From: Centrapalus pauciflorus
Taxonomy: Eukaryota; Streptophyta; Magnoliopsida; Asterales; Asteraceae
Direction: 5' to 3'
DNA length: 64,000 nucleotides
Assembly: GCA_020465985.1 (NCBI GenBank)
Contig: JAANYP010000388.1
Coordinates: 410,131-474,130, forward strand
Shown piece after piece: positions 11,321 through 22,656 of the stretch. Under the pieces are notes generated by a model that saw only the letters and a program-made list of their open reading frames with translations, did not search any database and was not told the DNA's origin. The position numbers and the translations under genes are program-made. The stretch's first letter is position 1; every line of letters begins with the position of its first letter.

Positions 11321-11810
11321 CACTGCTTTTTGTCTATCAATCCTGTAACCCACAAAACACACACAGTTCACAGTTCACAGACATGAGTTTTTGAGTTTAA
11401 AATTACCTCAAGATATTTGTAGATTGTTGTTTGATGAACGATATAGCTTGATTTCTTGGATTTTGTTGCAAAGTTGATGAAGAATCGAGATGAGGAAGAT
11501 GAAGAAACCGTGAACAATTGAGAGGGAGCAGAGGATTTTATATGAATGTTTTGTTGGGTGAAATGAGCTTTTAATCCCATTTTGAGTATTCATATTTTTG
11601 AAATTTTCACTCTTTTTTTTATCCACTAAAGTTTTATTTATCTCTTTCTTTTTAATTTGGTGCTAATAAACAATTCATGATACAAATTCAATTTATCAAA
11701 TAAGTTCCATCACTTATTTGCATTTTTTTCGAAATTAATTTCATTAAATCCACAAATTACATAATCAAAGGCAAATTGTCACATAAACGCATAAATTAGA
11801 AAGCATTACA
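9367..11810 (-). repeat. 3' LTR of the inserted chromovirus, carrying a TIR element
   Basis: This LTR aligns with 14371-16277 at both ends but has about 550 extra bp at 10755-11325. The extra sequence consists of expanded (TA)n and a TIR element. In minus orientation the LTR starts near TGTAATGC, where the partner reads TGTAACACC, so five bases are lost, and it ends in TGTGACA. A PPT-like stretch lies at about 11811-11830. Confidence 0.8.
10822..11233. mobile_element. (TA)n-flanked TIR element (MITE-like)
   Basis: A 412-bp segment absent from the other LTR is bounded by imperfect inverted ends sharing AGGTTCA followed five bases later by GTACCT. (TA)n tracts lie on both sides (10755-10821 and 11234-11305), and the other LTR has one short (TA)n there. 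Inside, 11025-11046 and 11057-11077 form an inverted repeat, and 11172-11191 is a perfect 20-bp palindrome (atgtgaatgatcattcacat). It has no ORF. It resembles microsatellite-targeting 'Micron' type elements; the superfamily is not proven. Confidence 0.65.
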
Positions 11811-12274
11811 GTATGAGCCCACCATGCTTGCGCTTCATCCTCGAAGTACCTAGGGCTCAAACATGTCTGGGAAGTTCCATGAGAAGTTCTCCACTGCACG
11901 TACACCATTGCCACTTCTCGCTTTCTTAGCTTTTTCATTTTCGTCTCTAGAATCGTCTCTGGCTCATCGCATTGCAACTTCTCGTTGATCTTGTAGCTCA
12001 GATGATCGGCCCACTTTTCGCTTTCATTTTCCTTGCACTTCCTCAAATGTGATATGTGAAACACAAGGTGAATGTTTGTCAATTCGTTCAGCAAGTCTAA
12101 TAGATAAGATTGACTCCCAACACGTTAGATGATCTTGAAAGGACCAACGAATCGTGGTGCTAACTTTCCACGTTTGCCAAATCTGAACACACCCTTAATC
12201 GGTGAGACTTTCAATACAACCCAATCATCTTTCTGGAATTCTAATGGTTTATGACATCGGTGGTGATACGACTT
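11811..12274 (-). pseudogene. Chromovirus integrase C-terminus and chromodomain remnant
   Basis: The minus-strand ORF at 12094-11765 reads from an integrase end (VFHISHLRKC) into a chromodomain-like tail (MKKLRKREVAMVYVQWRTSH), then runs out into the LTR. The 12110-12240 stretch carries the integrase GPY/F-like region in another frame. A frameshift separates the parts. Chromodomain-like tails direct chromovirus integration to particular chromatin; this copy is defective. Confidence 0.75.
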
Positions 12275-13180
12275 CTACCGAGATTGAGCGGTTTCAAGAC
12301 ATTGTCGAATGACTCGAATCTTGTCATTTGTCTGCTGAAGTAGTGCGGGACTGGCGATAGGTGTTCCACTTGCTTCATGCCAGCAAGTTGGCGTACGACA
12401 CTTGCAATCGTATAAAGCTTCAAAAGGTGGTGCTTCAATGGACGAATGATAGCTGTTGTTGTAAGAAAATTCCGCTAAAGGCAAGTAGTCGTCCCAATTA
12501 CCGCTAAACTCAAGGATACAAGCTCTCAGCACGTCTTCAAGTGTAAGGATCGTGCGCTCTCTTTGGCCATCAGGTTGTGGATGATACGTCGTGCTCATTC
12601 TGATCTTGGTGCATAAACCTTCTTGTAATGCAGTCCATAACCTTGAAGTAAATCGACTGTCACGGTCTGAAACAATTGATAAAGGCACTCCGCGTCGAGA
12701 AATGATCTCATCTATGTAGGTCTTAGCTAGTTTCTCCAGTGAATAGCTCTCGCGAATCGGGATGAAGTGAGAAACTTTGGTTAAGCGATCTACGATCACC
12801 CATATTGCATCATGTTGTCTTCGCGTAGTCGGCAGCTTTGTCACAAAATCCATTGTTGTATGATCGAACTTCCACTCGGGCATTGGTAGAGGATGAAGAC
12901 TACCGTAAGGCTGCTGATGCTCTGCTTTGATTAGTCGGCACGTAACATAATTCTCGACATATTGGCTCACATCTCTTTTCAAACCAGGCCACCAGTATTC
13001 AGATTTCAGATCATTGTACATCTTGGTGCTGCCAGGATGTATAGAAAAACTCGAGTAGCGAGATTCTGAAAGAATCTTCTGTCGAATGTCACCAAATTTT
13101 GGAACCCAGATGCGATTCTTGAGGAGCTTTAAGCCACGAGGGCTATCACTTAAGAATTGAAGTTGCCCTTTCATGTCCAC
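12275..13180 (-). pseudogene. Chromovirus integrase core
   Basis: This open stretch of 301 codons on the minus strand covers the integrase zinc-binding region, the catalytic core (D in TTMDFVTKLP, D in VSDRDSRF, E in GQRERT) and the conserved FSYNNSYHSS block. The HHCC site is damaged: the first histidine position reads Y (SRYSSFSIH) and the first cysteine of CxxC reads Y (NYVTC). Both fit C-to-T or G-to-A change. It continues the RNase H reading of the 13264-13734 segment across a frameshift. It would not be functional. Confidence 0.85.
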
Positions 13181-13263
13181 AGAGTTGAGTTTTTCCTCTT
13201 TTAGGGCTTCAGATTGAGCTGTAAGGATTTCATCAATCAGAGTAGATGAGAACGAAGTATGAG

Positions 13264-14370
13264 TCAGAGTATAGAGACATTTTGCATAATAAGATTTTCG
13301 ACCTCAATGCGTTGGCGCTCACATTTGCTTTGCCAAAGGTGATACAGAATATCACAGTCATAGTCTTTTATGAGTTCCATGGAGCGTCGCTGGCGCATGT
13401 TGAGCTCTTTTTGACTGAAAATATACTTAATATTCTTGTGATCTGTATATAACTGGCATTTGGTGCCATAGAGATAATGACGCCACATTTTCAATGCAAA
13501 AGTCACAGCAGCAAGTTCAAGGTCATGAGTCGGTTGACTCTTCTCATGATCTTTAAGTTGACGGGACACATATGATATGACTCTGCCTCTTTGCATCGGT
13601 ACGCACCCAAGCCCTTGATATGAGGCATCGCTAAAGACCATAAAGTCTTCATTGCCTTCAGGTAAGGCCAAATAGGTGCTTCGATTAAGTTTTGCTTTAA
13701 ACTCTGTAATGCGGCTTCCTGAGCTTCTTCCCAAATAAAGGGAATATTATTTCGAGTAAGAGACGTAAGAGGCACAAGTATCTTCGAGAAGTCCTTAATG
13801 AATCGACGGTAATAACCCGCCAATCCCAAGAAACTTCTAATCTTGGTAGCTGACTTGGGAGCTTCCCAGCTTTGAATAGCTTCTATCTTAGAAGGATATA
13901 CAGAGATTCCTTGACTAGATATCACGTGTCCAAGGAATTGTATATATTAAGATACAAAAAACAAGTTAACGTTGAGCAAGAAATTTAAAGAAAAGACAAT
14001 CTTAATAAATTATTCAGATTTTGTGAGCACCTATCGCAACCAAAATTTGCATTTATAAAATTTGGCATAGAGCCGCTATTTGCGTAACAACTCCAGCAGT
14101 TCCCTAAGATGCACATCATGATTGGCTTCCGTTTTAAAATAGATAAGAATATCATATACGAAGACGATAACAGATTTGTCGACCATAGGCCTACAAACAT
14201 GGTTCATGAGATCCTTGAATGCCGCAACGCGTTTGTAAGGCGAAAGGGCATGACAAGAAATTCGTACTGCCGTATCTGGTATGAAATGCCATTTTGGAAA
14301 CTTCTTCTTCTCGCACTTTAAGTTGGTGATACCGGATCTAAGATCGATCTTTGAGAAATAGTTGGATCCC
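13264..14370 (-). pseudogene. Chromovirus RT and RNase H, 5'-truncated
   Basis: From 14370 leftward the minus strand reads RT starting at YFSKIDLRSG, then the catalytic box as FVYDILIYF with the first aspartate replaced by tyrosine. After a foreign-looking AT-rich stretch at about 13944-14030, RT resumes at FLGHVISSQGISVYP. RNase H follows after a frameshift (SDASYQGLGC, TDHKNIKYIFSQKELNMRQR). The LTR end at 14371 abuts RT directly. Gag, protease and the RT fingers are absent. The insert within RT and the altered catalytic box show long-standing inactivity. Confidence 0.8.
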
Positions 14371-16277
14371 TGTCACATTCTTGCTTTAATCATGCATGCT
14401 TAATCCCAGGAATAAATAACAATTACCATAATGATCATATTAAGACTAAACTTGCATAAATCTAAATAAAGGATTACAATAAGTCATGCACTACACGTGC
14501 TATAAGGTTATAGTACTACATGATATTACATCACAATAATATTAAAAGTAGCTACCAAGAACCCAAGGCATCACAAAGCTATACCATAAGCCGAATAGTG
14601 AGCTAAATTCCTCTGGGCTGATCAAATAGTAGACCTAAGCAGATGGTCCAGCTTGCTCTTTACCTTTGCCTGTAAAATTATGAGTAGCAACTGTAAGCTA
14701 ATTGCTTAGTGAGTTAACAAAATTCATTATGCATGTAAGATATGTGGCTAAAAGGAAGGTGCCTATAAAGGCTGTAATGATTGCTTGCTTGATTGTAAAT
14801 GCTTATACCCAGAGTGAATGCTTGCACAAATTGAGACATGGCACACTGAAAAGGAAATGCTACCACTAGAGTTACCGCTTACAGATGATCAGTATGCGAT
14901 GCGGAGCTAGCTACCCGCATAAACGCTTGGGATAGTGGTTAAGCATCAGAATTGCTTGCAGTATTGTATAATGCTTATGAAATGCGCAAAGAAACGCTTA
15001 AACAAGTCTTGCTGTATAATATGCTGAAACATAAGCAGATAGCAGTAAACTTATGCATATTAATAGAGATGTGAGATCTAGCAAAGCTGGGCACCGCCTG
15101 TACCTCAGTGTTCGCCTTCACTCACATAAGCTATATCGATGGCCAAAGAAGGCATATAGAAGCAAAGTATGTCTCAATTACACAAAATACATGTAAACAA
15201 GAATAATTGTTACTCACAGTACTGTAAATGCTTGCACGGCTTATCTAGGCTTTAATATAGCTTTTTGGCTCAATATGGCTTTGCTCTGTTTTTGAAGGCA
15301 TTGATACTTTTAATAAGCTTTAATATACTCTGACATTTAACTTTGACTCATAACCGTACTATACACTTTAGTTTAATATCTGACGTGCATGAAGTGTCTG
15401 TAAATTAATCATTACAGAGTGTATAGCAAATCAATAAAACTAGCTTATAAATAAAGGGCTTTGAACATAAATTATTGCTAAGTATTTTGTAACTTTTTAA
15501 TGTCAATTAAGTTTGGCCAATGGTCACTTAATTGTATTTAAGCATATATTTACATATATAATCATTCAAGAACACACTTATAGCCATTTGCCACATATAT
15601 TAACATTTATGTCAATTATATGAAAACAGTTGATTAAAGTGCTTTGTATCAATTCAAAATAGAAAGTATATTACTATATTTAATAAATTGAATACAATTA
15701 TATGCACATAGATAATCATTACTTTTAATCTTAGTTTATACATTGTTGTGGTTTGTTTACTTGCAACACATACCTCCGATATATATATATTACTGCTTTG
15801 TGTCCATCAATCCTGTAACCCACAAAACACACAGTTCACACACTTGAGTTTTTGAGTTTGAAATTACCTCAAGATACTTGTAGATTGTTGCTTGATACTC
15901 GATTATAGCTTGATTTCTTGGATTTTGTTGCAAAGTTGATGAAGAATCGAGATGAGGAAGATGAAGAACCGTGAGCAACTGAGAGGGAGCAGAGACTTTT
16001 ATATGAATGTTTTGTTGGGTGAAATGAGCTTTAATCTCATTTTGGGTATTTATATTTTTGAAATTTTCACTCTTTTCATTTTAGCCAATAAAGTTATATT
16101 TGTCTCTTTCTTTTTAATTTGGTTCTTATAAACAATTCATCATACAAATTCAATTTAATCAAATAAGTACCATCACTTATTTTCATTTATTTAGAAATTA
16201 ATTTCATTAAATCACAAATTACATAAGCAATGACAAATTGTCACATAAACGCATAAATTAGAAAGCAAGGTGTTACA
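14371..16277 (-). repeat. 5' LTR of the inserted chromovirus
   Basis: The repeat is 1,907 bp. In minus orientation it starts TGTAACACC at 16277 and ends AATGTGACA at 14371. It has a short (TA)n at 15778-15790 where the partner LTR carries the TIR element. It borders the target duplication GTTTT at 16278-16282. No PBS follows its inner end. Confidence 0.85.
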
Positions 16278-16282
16278 GTTTT

Positions 16283-16529
16283 GGGCGTACCCTTTAACAT
16301 AGAATTGCTTTGACTCTTGCACTATAAAAATGAACGACTTACGAGCATAAACCGTGTAATGACCAAAAGCAAATAAGCTTCATTCTTTTGATAAAACAAA
16401 AGTTGCCATTACAATATTGCCTAGCTCGTACAAGCAGGGTTTAGTCGTGGCATCCTGCCTTGATTGAAAACATTCTTAAAAGGAAGAAATGATGAACATT
16501 AAACGACATCTAGCTACATGAAGTATTTT
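16283..16529 (-). other. Tat 3' noncoding region right of the insertion
   Basis: A noncoding stretch between the Tat integrase stop and the chromovirus insertion site. It joins 9361 once the insertion and one GTTTT copy are removed. No motif of note. Confidence 0.5.
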
Positions 16530-17592
16530 TCATATTCGTGATGTGCCAAGTTCTTGGGATTTCGTCCCATTCAAGCGTTCCAAGAGGTGTGTGCCCCTTC
16601 CTAAAACTTGTGTTACGCGATAATGGCCTTCCCACCTGGTTGAAAACTTGCCAGTGGGAGCTGACCTGCTTGCTTCATTGCTACGCAGAACCAGGTCACC
16701 GGGTAGTAGTGTTTTATTCTTGACCCTCCTGTCATAATATATCTTCATCTTAGCTTTCACAGCAACCTGTTTCATTTGGGCTAACTCCCTTTTTCCATTA
16801 GTAAGTCCAGATCCAGGCACCTTTGTTCCTCATTTCCTTGCTCAGTGAAAGTAACCACTCTAGGTGAGGGGACACTGATTTCAGCAGGTAGAACGGCCTC
16901 CGACACGTAGACCAGGCTGAAAGGGGTTTCACCTGTGCTAACTTTAGGCGTGGTACGGAGTCCCCATAAGACGTTAGGGAGTTCTTCTACCCTTCCGGTC
17001 TGGCAGGCGCTTAGGCGTGCTTTTAGCCCCTTCAAAACTTCTCTGTTAGCCACCTCAGCCTAACTGTTAGCTTGCGGGTGTGCCACTGACGTGAAGCGTT
17101 GCTCAACCCCTAATTCTTCACACCAAGACTTGAATGGTTCCTTAGCAAATTGCTTACCATTGTCACTAACCATTATCCGGGGAATAAGCGACAGACGATG
17201 TATTCCCAGAAGAAGTTGCGCATGTACTTTCCTGAAATTGTTGCTAAAGGCTTAACTTTTATCCACTTGGTGAAGTAATCCATAGCCACCAAGAGGAACT
17301 TCACCCGCCAAGGTGCTTCAGGGAATGGTGCCACATTATCAATTCCCAACTTTGCGAAAGGCCACAATGAGGTGATGGGAACTAACTCGTGTTGCGGCTG
17401 TCTAGTCATGGGGACGTGTAGTTGGCAAGACAGACATTTCTTAATCTCCTCCCCCACGTTTTTCTGCATGGAAGGCCAATAATAACTCATTCGAAGTATC
17501 TTTGCCACTATCGCCCTTGTGCCTGAATGAATACCACACGAGCCTTTATGTGTTTCTTGGATAATATAGTGGCCTGTGCTGGCCCAACACAT
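16530..17592 (-). pseudogene. Tat-lineage integrase
   Basis: Minus-strand segments 17592-17173, 17172-17054, 17053-16781 and 16820-16530 together cover integrase. The zinc-binding region has histidines in GHYIIQETHKGSCGIHSG and CxxC in KKCLSCQ. The core shows D in LGIDNVAPFP, D in MVSDNGKQF and E in AEVANRE, followed by the C-terminal SH3-like part (LPGDLVLRSNE, GKFSTRWEGHYRV). A TAG at 17062-17060, two codons before the catalytic glutamate, and at least one frameshift break it. Otherwise it is well kept, which makes this the best-preserved Tat gene after RT. Confidence 0.85.
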
Positions 17593-17597
17593 CGGAA

Positions 17598-18342
17598 CTA
17601 GGGGCCTAGATATGATCTTCGGTACATAACATTATCCTTGATGGTGAAGCGAGATGCCTTGACTCGTATACTCCTTGCCTCTTTTTCATCCCAAGGCAGC
17701 GTACCGCTTAATAGATACACGTAAATAGGAGTCATCCAAGTGGGATTTACCTCATGGATTTCCATAACCTGCTTAGCCGCTATGGATCTTTCTTCCAGCA
17801 CCTCTACAAGAACCTCCTTGGTAAGATGGGCAAAAGTTAAAGTGGCTAATTTGCTTAAAGCATCCACCTTCTTGTTCTCACCTCGCGGTAGCTGAGATAT
17901 CCGACAACTAGCGAAACCCGCCATAAGGCGCTTTACCTCTGCCAAGTAGACTATCATCGCCTTGTCCCTTGCTTCGAACGAACCATTGACCTGGTTGGCC
18001 ACCAGCTGGGAATCAACATACACCAGCAAGGATTTTCAGTCAGTCACTAGTTGGAACATTAACATAGTTAGCCACATGAGTGGGATCAATGTGTACCTGC
18101 AGGTCCTCCACCCCCAGGGAGGCAGCCATGCACAGGCCAGCTAGTAAGGCTTCGTATTCAGCCTCGTTGTTAGAGGCAGCAAAGTTGAAATGAAGAGCAT
18201 ACATGTGCTCTTTTGCATCGGGATCTGTTAGAATCAGACCAGCCCATGAGCCTTCTGAGCCGGATGACCCATCGGTATAAAGACTCCAGGAACTCGCATC
18301 TTTTGTCGTTGCAGTTCTGGGTGATAACGTACTTGTTTCAGC
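17598..18342 (-). pseudogene. Second (archaeal-type) RNase H of the Tat element
   Basis: After the first RNase H the minus strand encodes a second, separate RNase H. The visible acidic motifs are LYTDGSSGSEGSW (about 18285), NNEAEYEALLAGL (about 18165) and VYVDSQLVANQVNG (about 18022). A duplicated RNase H is a defining trait of Tat elements. Between the second and third motifs a diverged ~46-bp duplication (17981-18027 and 18055-18100) inserts extra sequence ending in a stop. The rest runs on as the linker toward integrase (to 17598). Confidence 0.8.
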
Positions 18343-19843
18343 CTAATAGTCGGCTAGAACTTGCCCCTTGTAAGCAGACCTAGGTCTGAATTCAATATTG
18401 TGCTCTCCAAGCTCAATCGCCCACTTTCCAAGTCTCCCTGATGTGTCCGGCTTCAAAAGGACCTGCCTAATCAGCTGATTCGTCAGAAATACCACCGTGT
18501 GAGCTTGAAAATAACGCCTCAGCTTTTTAGCAGCATTAATCAAGGCAAGAGATAACTTCTCGAGGGGTGGGTAGTTCAACTCGGGTCCCTGCAACGTTCT
18601 ACTTACGAAGTATATCGGCACTTGCCTCTTGTCTCTTTCGGCTAGCAAAACGGCACTTATAGATTCATCAGACGTGGCTAGGTACATAGTCAACGTCTCA
18701 CCTGGAATAGGAGCTGTGATTGAGGGGAGCTCAACGGCACTTGCCTCCTCCGTCCACTTGAAACTATTTTTTCTCCAATGTGCCCTTAAGCGTCTTAAAA
18801 AACGGTAGTGACCTCTCGGTCGCTTTAGATAAGAAACGGCTCAACGCTACTGGTTTGCCATTGAGGTTTCGCACTTCCTTAATGATAGAAGGAGGCTCCA
18901 GGTATGCTATGGCGAGAGTCTTCTTCGGGTTATCCTTTATGGCGTCCCTGGTGATTAGGTGACCTAGGAAATGGCCTTCTTCTACTCCAAATGTGCACTT
19001 CTTGGGATTAAGCTTCATATTAATCTTCCTCAGCATCTGGAACGTCTCCTCAATGTCCCCAAGTAGAGATTCTTCGGTCCTGCTCTTGATAACCATGTCA
19101 TCGACATACACCTCTAGGTTTCTCCCAATCTGATACTTAAACACTTGGTCAACTAGGCGTTGATTGGTGGCCCCTGCATTTTTTAAGCCAAAAGGCATTT
19201 TGGTGTAATAGAAAATACCTTGACTGGTATGAAATGTCATCTTGTCCTCATCTTTTTCATTCATCTGAATTTGATGATACCCTTTATAGGCATCTAAAAA
19301 GCACTAGAAAGGAAAGCCCGCCAAAGACTCTACCTTCCAGTCGATTTCCGGTAGCGGGTAGCAATCCTTAGGGCATGCCTTGTTGAGGTCCTTGAAATCA
19401 ATACACATCCTCTAGCTGCCATCCACTTTTCGCACCATGACTAGATTAGCAACCCACATGTGATATTTAACCTCCCTTAGTATTCCTGCCCACTACAAGC
19501 TTGGTGACTTCCTCGCATACCGCCTGGTCTCGTTCACGCGCCAGGGGTCTCTTCTTCTGATAGACTGGGGTTGATTGGGGTGCTACGTTTAGGGAATGAG
19601 TTATTTTATTACCCTTCCCTCCTCTATTTCAAGTTTTTGTGGGATTCCCGTCATGTCATCCGGGGTCCAAGCGAAAACATCCTTGTTCTTCTTCAGCAGG
19701 CCTTCTATCTTGTTTCTCAAGGCTTCAGAAAGTTTGACCCCCACGGAAATAGTCTGTTCAGGATAGTGGTGATTAGCAATCACGTCCACAGTGGCTGGAG
19801 ACACTTCATTGATTTTCTCTTTGAAGCCTACCGCTTTCTGCAC
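18343..19843 (-). pseudogene. Tat reverse transcriptase and first RNase H
   Basis: The RT start is at 19843-19601 (KDVFAWTPDDMTGIPQKLEI). The catalytic region at 19264-18764 has VYVDDMVIKS intact, with both aspartates. RNase H follows at 18693-18343 (LEKLSLALINAAKKLRRYF, ELGEHNIEFRPRS). The 19600-19265 part is broken by several stops, and a short frame change lies near 18700-18760. The YVDD box is unusual in this window, since the other two RT copies with a readable box have lost a catalytic residue. Family: Tat lineage. Confidence 0.85.
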
Positions 19844-20835
19844 TTACGAGCATTCCCCCAACTGTTCCAAGCGTTCTGTTAGGAAGGTAGCAATACCACT
19901 TGGGGTGGGGAACTTCACCATCCCATGCCTCGTGGATACAATAGCTTGTAACTTTCCTAGCGAGGGACACCCTAATATGGCATTGTAAGAAGATTTGGAC
20001 CGCACCACCAGAAAGTTCACATGCTCATCTCTCCCCACCTGGTCCTTCTCACAAGGAACCCCGCAAGACGAGTTGGCCTAGAGGCCAGGATACTTCTCCC
20101 GAGAAAACTGTTAAGGGTGTCGAAGCGGGTTATAGCTTCTTCTGTATCGGATCGGGAATTCGCAGGAAGCAATCCTCGTAAATGATGTCACATGCACTTC
20201 CCCTGTCCAAGTATACCCTCCAGACACGGACATCTTCAATGATAGCCTTTATCACCACTGGGCCACAATGCGTCATACCCCCAGGAGGGAAACAAATCTC
20301 CGTACCCTCCGTAATCGACGGCTTGCTTCATTTGAAAGGGCTTTCTCCACCAGCTACTCCTACCATAAGGATCTCAGTAATAGGCTCCTTTAGGCTCGAG
20401 CCGTCAGGCGCCTTATCCTTTTGCCAGGTGTAACGCCTTTTCTGGTTATGCTCCTTAGACTGAGATTTCCCTCTTATATCCCTGACCAGGTGTGAGAACA
20501 TGCTAGCTTTAACCGCCCCCTCTATGCGTTTACGCAGCTCTATACAGTCATTGGTGTGCTGCCCATTGTCTTCATGGAACTCACAGTACTCCGCTGGTTT
20601 CTCTTTTTGGGGTCACCTTGCATGCGAGTAGGGGGATTAAATGAGGAAGCCAGCGTCTTCGTATCCTAGATATCCCTAGGGGTCTTGGTAAGCAAAACGA
20701 GAGTGTCATTCCTCTTATATCTGTCTTCCGTGCACCCATACGGAGCATATTTGTCCTCTCTATCTCAACAACCTCTAAACAAGGTGTCGTGCTCCTTGTT
20801 AGGAAGGACTTATGATTCCTTTCCGATATGTCTTC
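19844..20835 (-). pseudogene. Tat gag C-terminus and aspartic protease remnant
   Basis: The minus strand reads in changing frames through a gag end (EYCEFHEDNGQHTNDC, a CxH-type motif near 20580-20530) into the protease, whose active-site region reads VYLDRGSACDIIYEDC near 20220. The D-x-G core is present with R between. Stops follow at about 20113 and later. The protease and gag tail are clearly non-functional in this copy. Confidence 0.7.
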
Positions 20836-22026
20836 CTAGGAGGTTGATTCTGAGTGGACAACTCTTTGGAGCGAATGTAGGCATAAGTCTTTTGCATCAT
20901 CTCCTAGGCCCCTTATCTGTTGACTTTCTAGAATATACCTATCCACGAAGGCTCGTAGACCCTCTGCTTCGGTCTGCTTAATATTGTGTATCTCTAGGTG
21001 GGTCTTGGTATACCGTTGCTGTTGCATAAAGTTAGAGCGAAAGTTAGCCCTCAGCTCATCAAGGCTGTTAATACCACCTGGTGGCAATGACTCCAACCAT
21101 AAGCATGTGGTACCCTTCAGTGTCATTGAGAACATGTGACACGCTACTGGGGGCACCCACTTAGATATTTTCATTGCTCCCGCAAGCAAACGCCAATGAT
21201 CATCTGGATCCCCAGTTCCATCGTATACTCCCACGTTAGAAGGTAACTTAAGACCCTCAGGAAGCGGGTAATCTTCGATCCATTCTGCGAATGGAGAGGG
21301 ATCTTCCATGTCAACATCCTGGAAATGAGGTTCCAGGTTATGGGGGCTGGCCTTATTTTGGAACTCTCTGTGAGCATGGCCCTGAGAGGTCCTGCTTTTT
21401 GTGGGAACTACGACTTCCCTCACTCCCAGACGCCCTTGGTCTATGAACCTAACCTGGGGTAATGACTCTAAGTGCTCCCTTCTTCTTAAACCCTTGATGG
21501 CCTCAAGGGTCTTACCCTGCGAGGAGCTTTCCCTCCGAGACACCAAAGTGGGTGATGTAACCAGGTGGGTCCTGGCGCCTTGTGTTGTTCGCTTAGCCAT
21601 GGTTTTTGGAAGGGGGTCAGCCTCGCTTTATACCGACATTTTGGCTTTAGCCGCTTGAATCTCAAGAAATCTTCGAGTCGACCCCTCACCCACTTCCCGC
21701 TCCTGGGTATTTATATGCCCATCCATCTCTTCAGAGTCTTCATCCTCGTACTTCATCATCACCTCGTTACTCCTATCCAGGGATGGCGCCTCAACGGAAC
21801 AATAGTGCTCTCGCATGAGGGCTTGGAGCTGCTCAAAATTTGCCGCCACAAACTGACGGTTTATTACCTGTGGTGCCGGGTCAAGGGTTGGAGGAGCAAG
21901 AGGCATTTCAGCAGCTAGCGAAGGTTCTGCTACCCCTGAGGACATCTGGAGACCCACATGAGGAGGGATCTGTTCAACGCCTAGGGGATCTTGAGGACCT
22001 GTTTCAACTGCATCCGGCTTATCCAT
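20836..22026 (-). pseudogene. Tat gag polyprotein, N-terminal part
   Basis: Two minus-strand open stretches, 22026-21628 and 21600-20836, make up the front of gag. The first begins at ATG 22026 about 45 bp after the PBS and is rich in P, A and E. The second holds the retrotransposon gag domain (DWIEDYPLPEGLKLPSN-like start; visible HMFSMTLKGTTCLWLESLPP, NFRSNFMQQQRYTKTHLEIH). The frame is lost between them near 21610 and again after 20836. The capsid region is otherwise nearly complete. Confidence 0.8.
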
Positions 22027-22070
22027 TATGAACTCCCAATAGCAAAGCTATACTGTCGTAACCAGTCGTG

Positions 22071-22087
22071 TCCCACGGATGGCGCCA
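22071..22087 (-). other. Tat primer-binding site (TGGCGCC type)
   Basis: Next to the LTR end at 22090 the minus strand reads TGGCGCCATCCGTGGG. This is the usual PBS style of Tat/Athila-type elements and differs from the Met-tRNA PBS of all the other retroelements here. The exact tRNA partner was not determined. The boundary could be off by one or two bases. Confidence 0.7.
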
Positions 22088-22089
22088 GT

Positions 22090-22656
22090 TGTTTGTGCAT
22101 ATGACAACAATGATATTGGGTTAAGGCAGTAAAAGGCTTAGAGGCACTCCCAGGTGGTTCTTGATGAAGTTTTAGCGCCTGGAACAAAGAAGAAAAGAAA
22201 GAGCTACGGTTAGTGACAAAGCAGGGGGGTTCCCTGCATTGACACTCCGATGCCTAAGTTAGCATTCATTGTGAAGGTATCAATCTAAGAGAGTATGGAG
22301 GGATAGAAAATGTGCATTACCCTATCCAGGAAAAATGTTCTCTAAATTATACGTCCCTCCTAGAAAGCGAGGCGCTCCCCTGAACGACTCTCATTGGCTG
22401 ATCAGGTCGTGTGCGGGGTTGTCTTTCCCTGCTCCTGGTGAACCAATGAGGAGCCGCCCTTGTGCGCGCTCTTCTTGGAAATATCTTTCCTGACAAGATC
22501 TTCCTGCCAGGACTCTGATTATCGTCCCTGGTTGTCCCCTCGGGTCAGGAGGAATGCCATGGACTTGGGTATGGCCCATGCAGTATCATTAGAAGGGCTA
22601 GGTGGGCCTTTGGATCAATCCACATATCCATATATGAGATCGGGCCTATATGATCA
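22090..22656 (-). repeat. Tat 5' LTR (567 bp)
   Basis: In minus orientation it starts TGATCATATAGG at 22656 and ends ...CACAAACA at 22090 next to the PBS. Its first 100 bp recur at 5472-5572. It is much shorter than the chromovirus LTRs in the window. Confidence 0.85.

Larger units (their letters stand above)
9367..16277 (-). mobile_element. Tekay-like chromovirus inserted in the Tat element
   Basis: Direct LTRs at 9367-11810 and 14371-16277 flank a minus-strand pol, and GTTTT occurs on both outer sides (9362-9366 and 16278-16282) as a 5-bp target duplication. The internal region is only 2.56 kb. It starts in mid-RT directly at the LTR end, so PBS, gag, protease and the RT N-terminus are missing. 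IN and a chromodomain-like C-terminus remain. The LTRs differ at many sites, clearly more than the two chromoviruses at 40649-57990, so this is an older insertion. The Tekay call is from integrase and C-terminal sequence style, not from a tree. Confidence 0.85.
5472..22656 (-). mobile_element. Tat/Ogre-like Ty3/gypsy retrotransposon with nested insertion
   Basis: This minus-strand element runs from a 5' LTR (22090-22656) through a TGGCGCC-type PBS, gag, protease, RT, RNase H, a second archaeal-type RNase H, and integrase. A 3' region follows with a ~30-bp tandem array and an antisense ORF, then a 3' LTR cut down to 101 bp (5472-5572). The second RNase H and the antisense 3' ORF are established traits of the Tat lineage. 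Removing the 6.9-kb chromovirus at 9367-16277 leaves about 10.3 kb. The 100-bp LTR overlap differs at about three sites. No target duplication can be read because the 3' LTR is truncated. Confidence 0.85.

Noticed and set aside
11186..11371. Open frame reading YIYIYI near the TIR element
   Set aside because: It is (TA)n again, with LTR sequence at its end.
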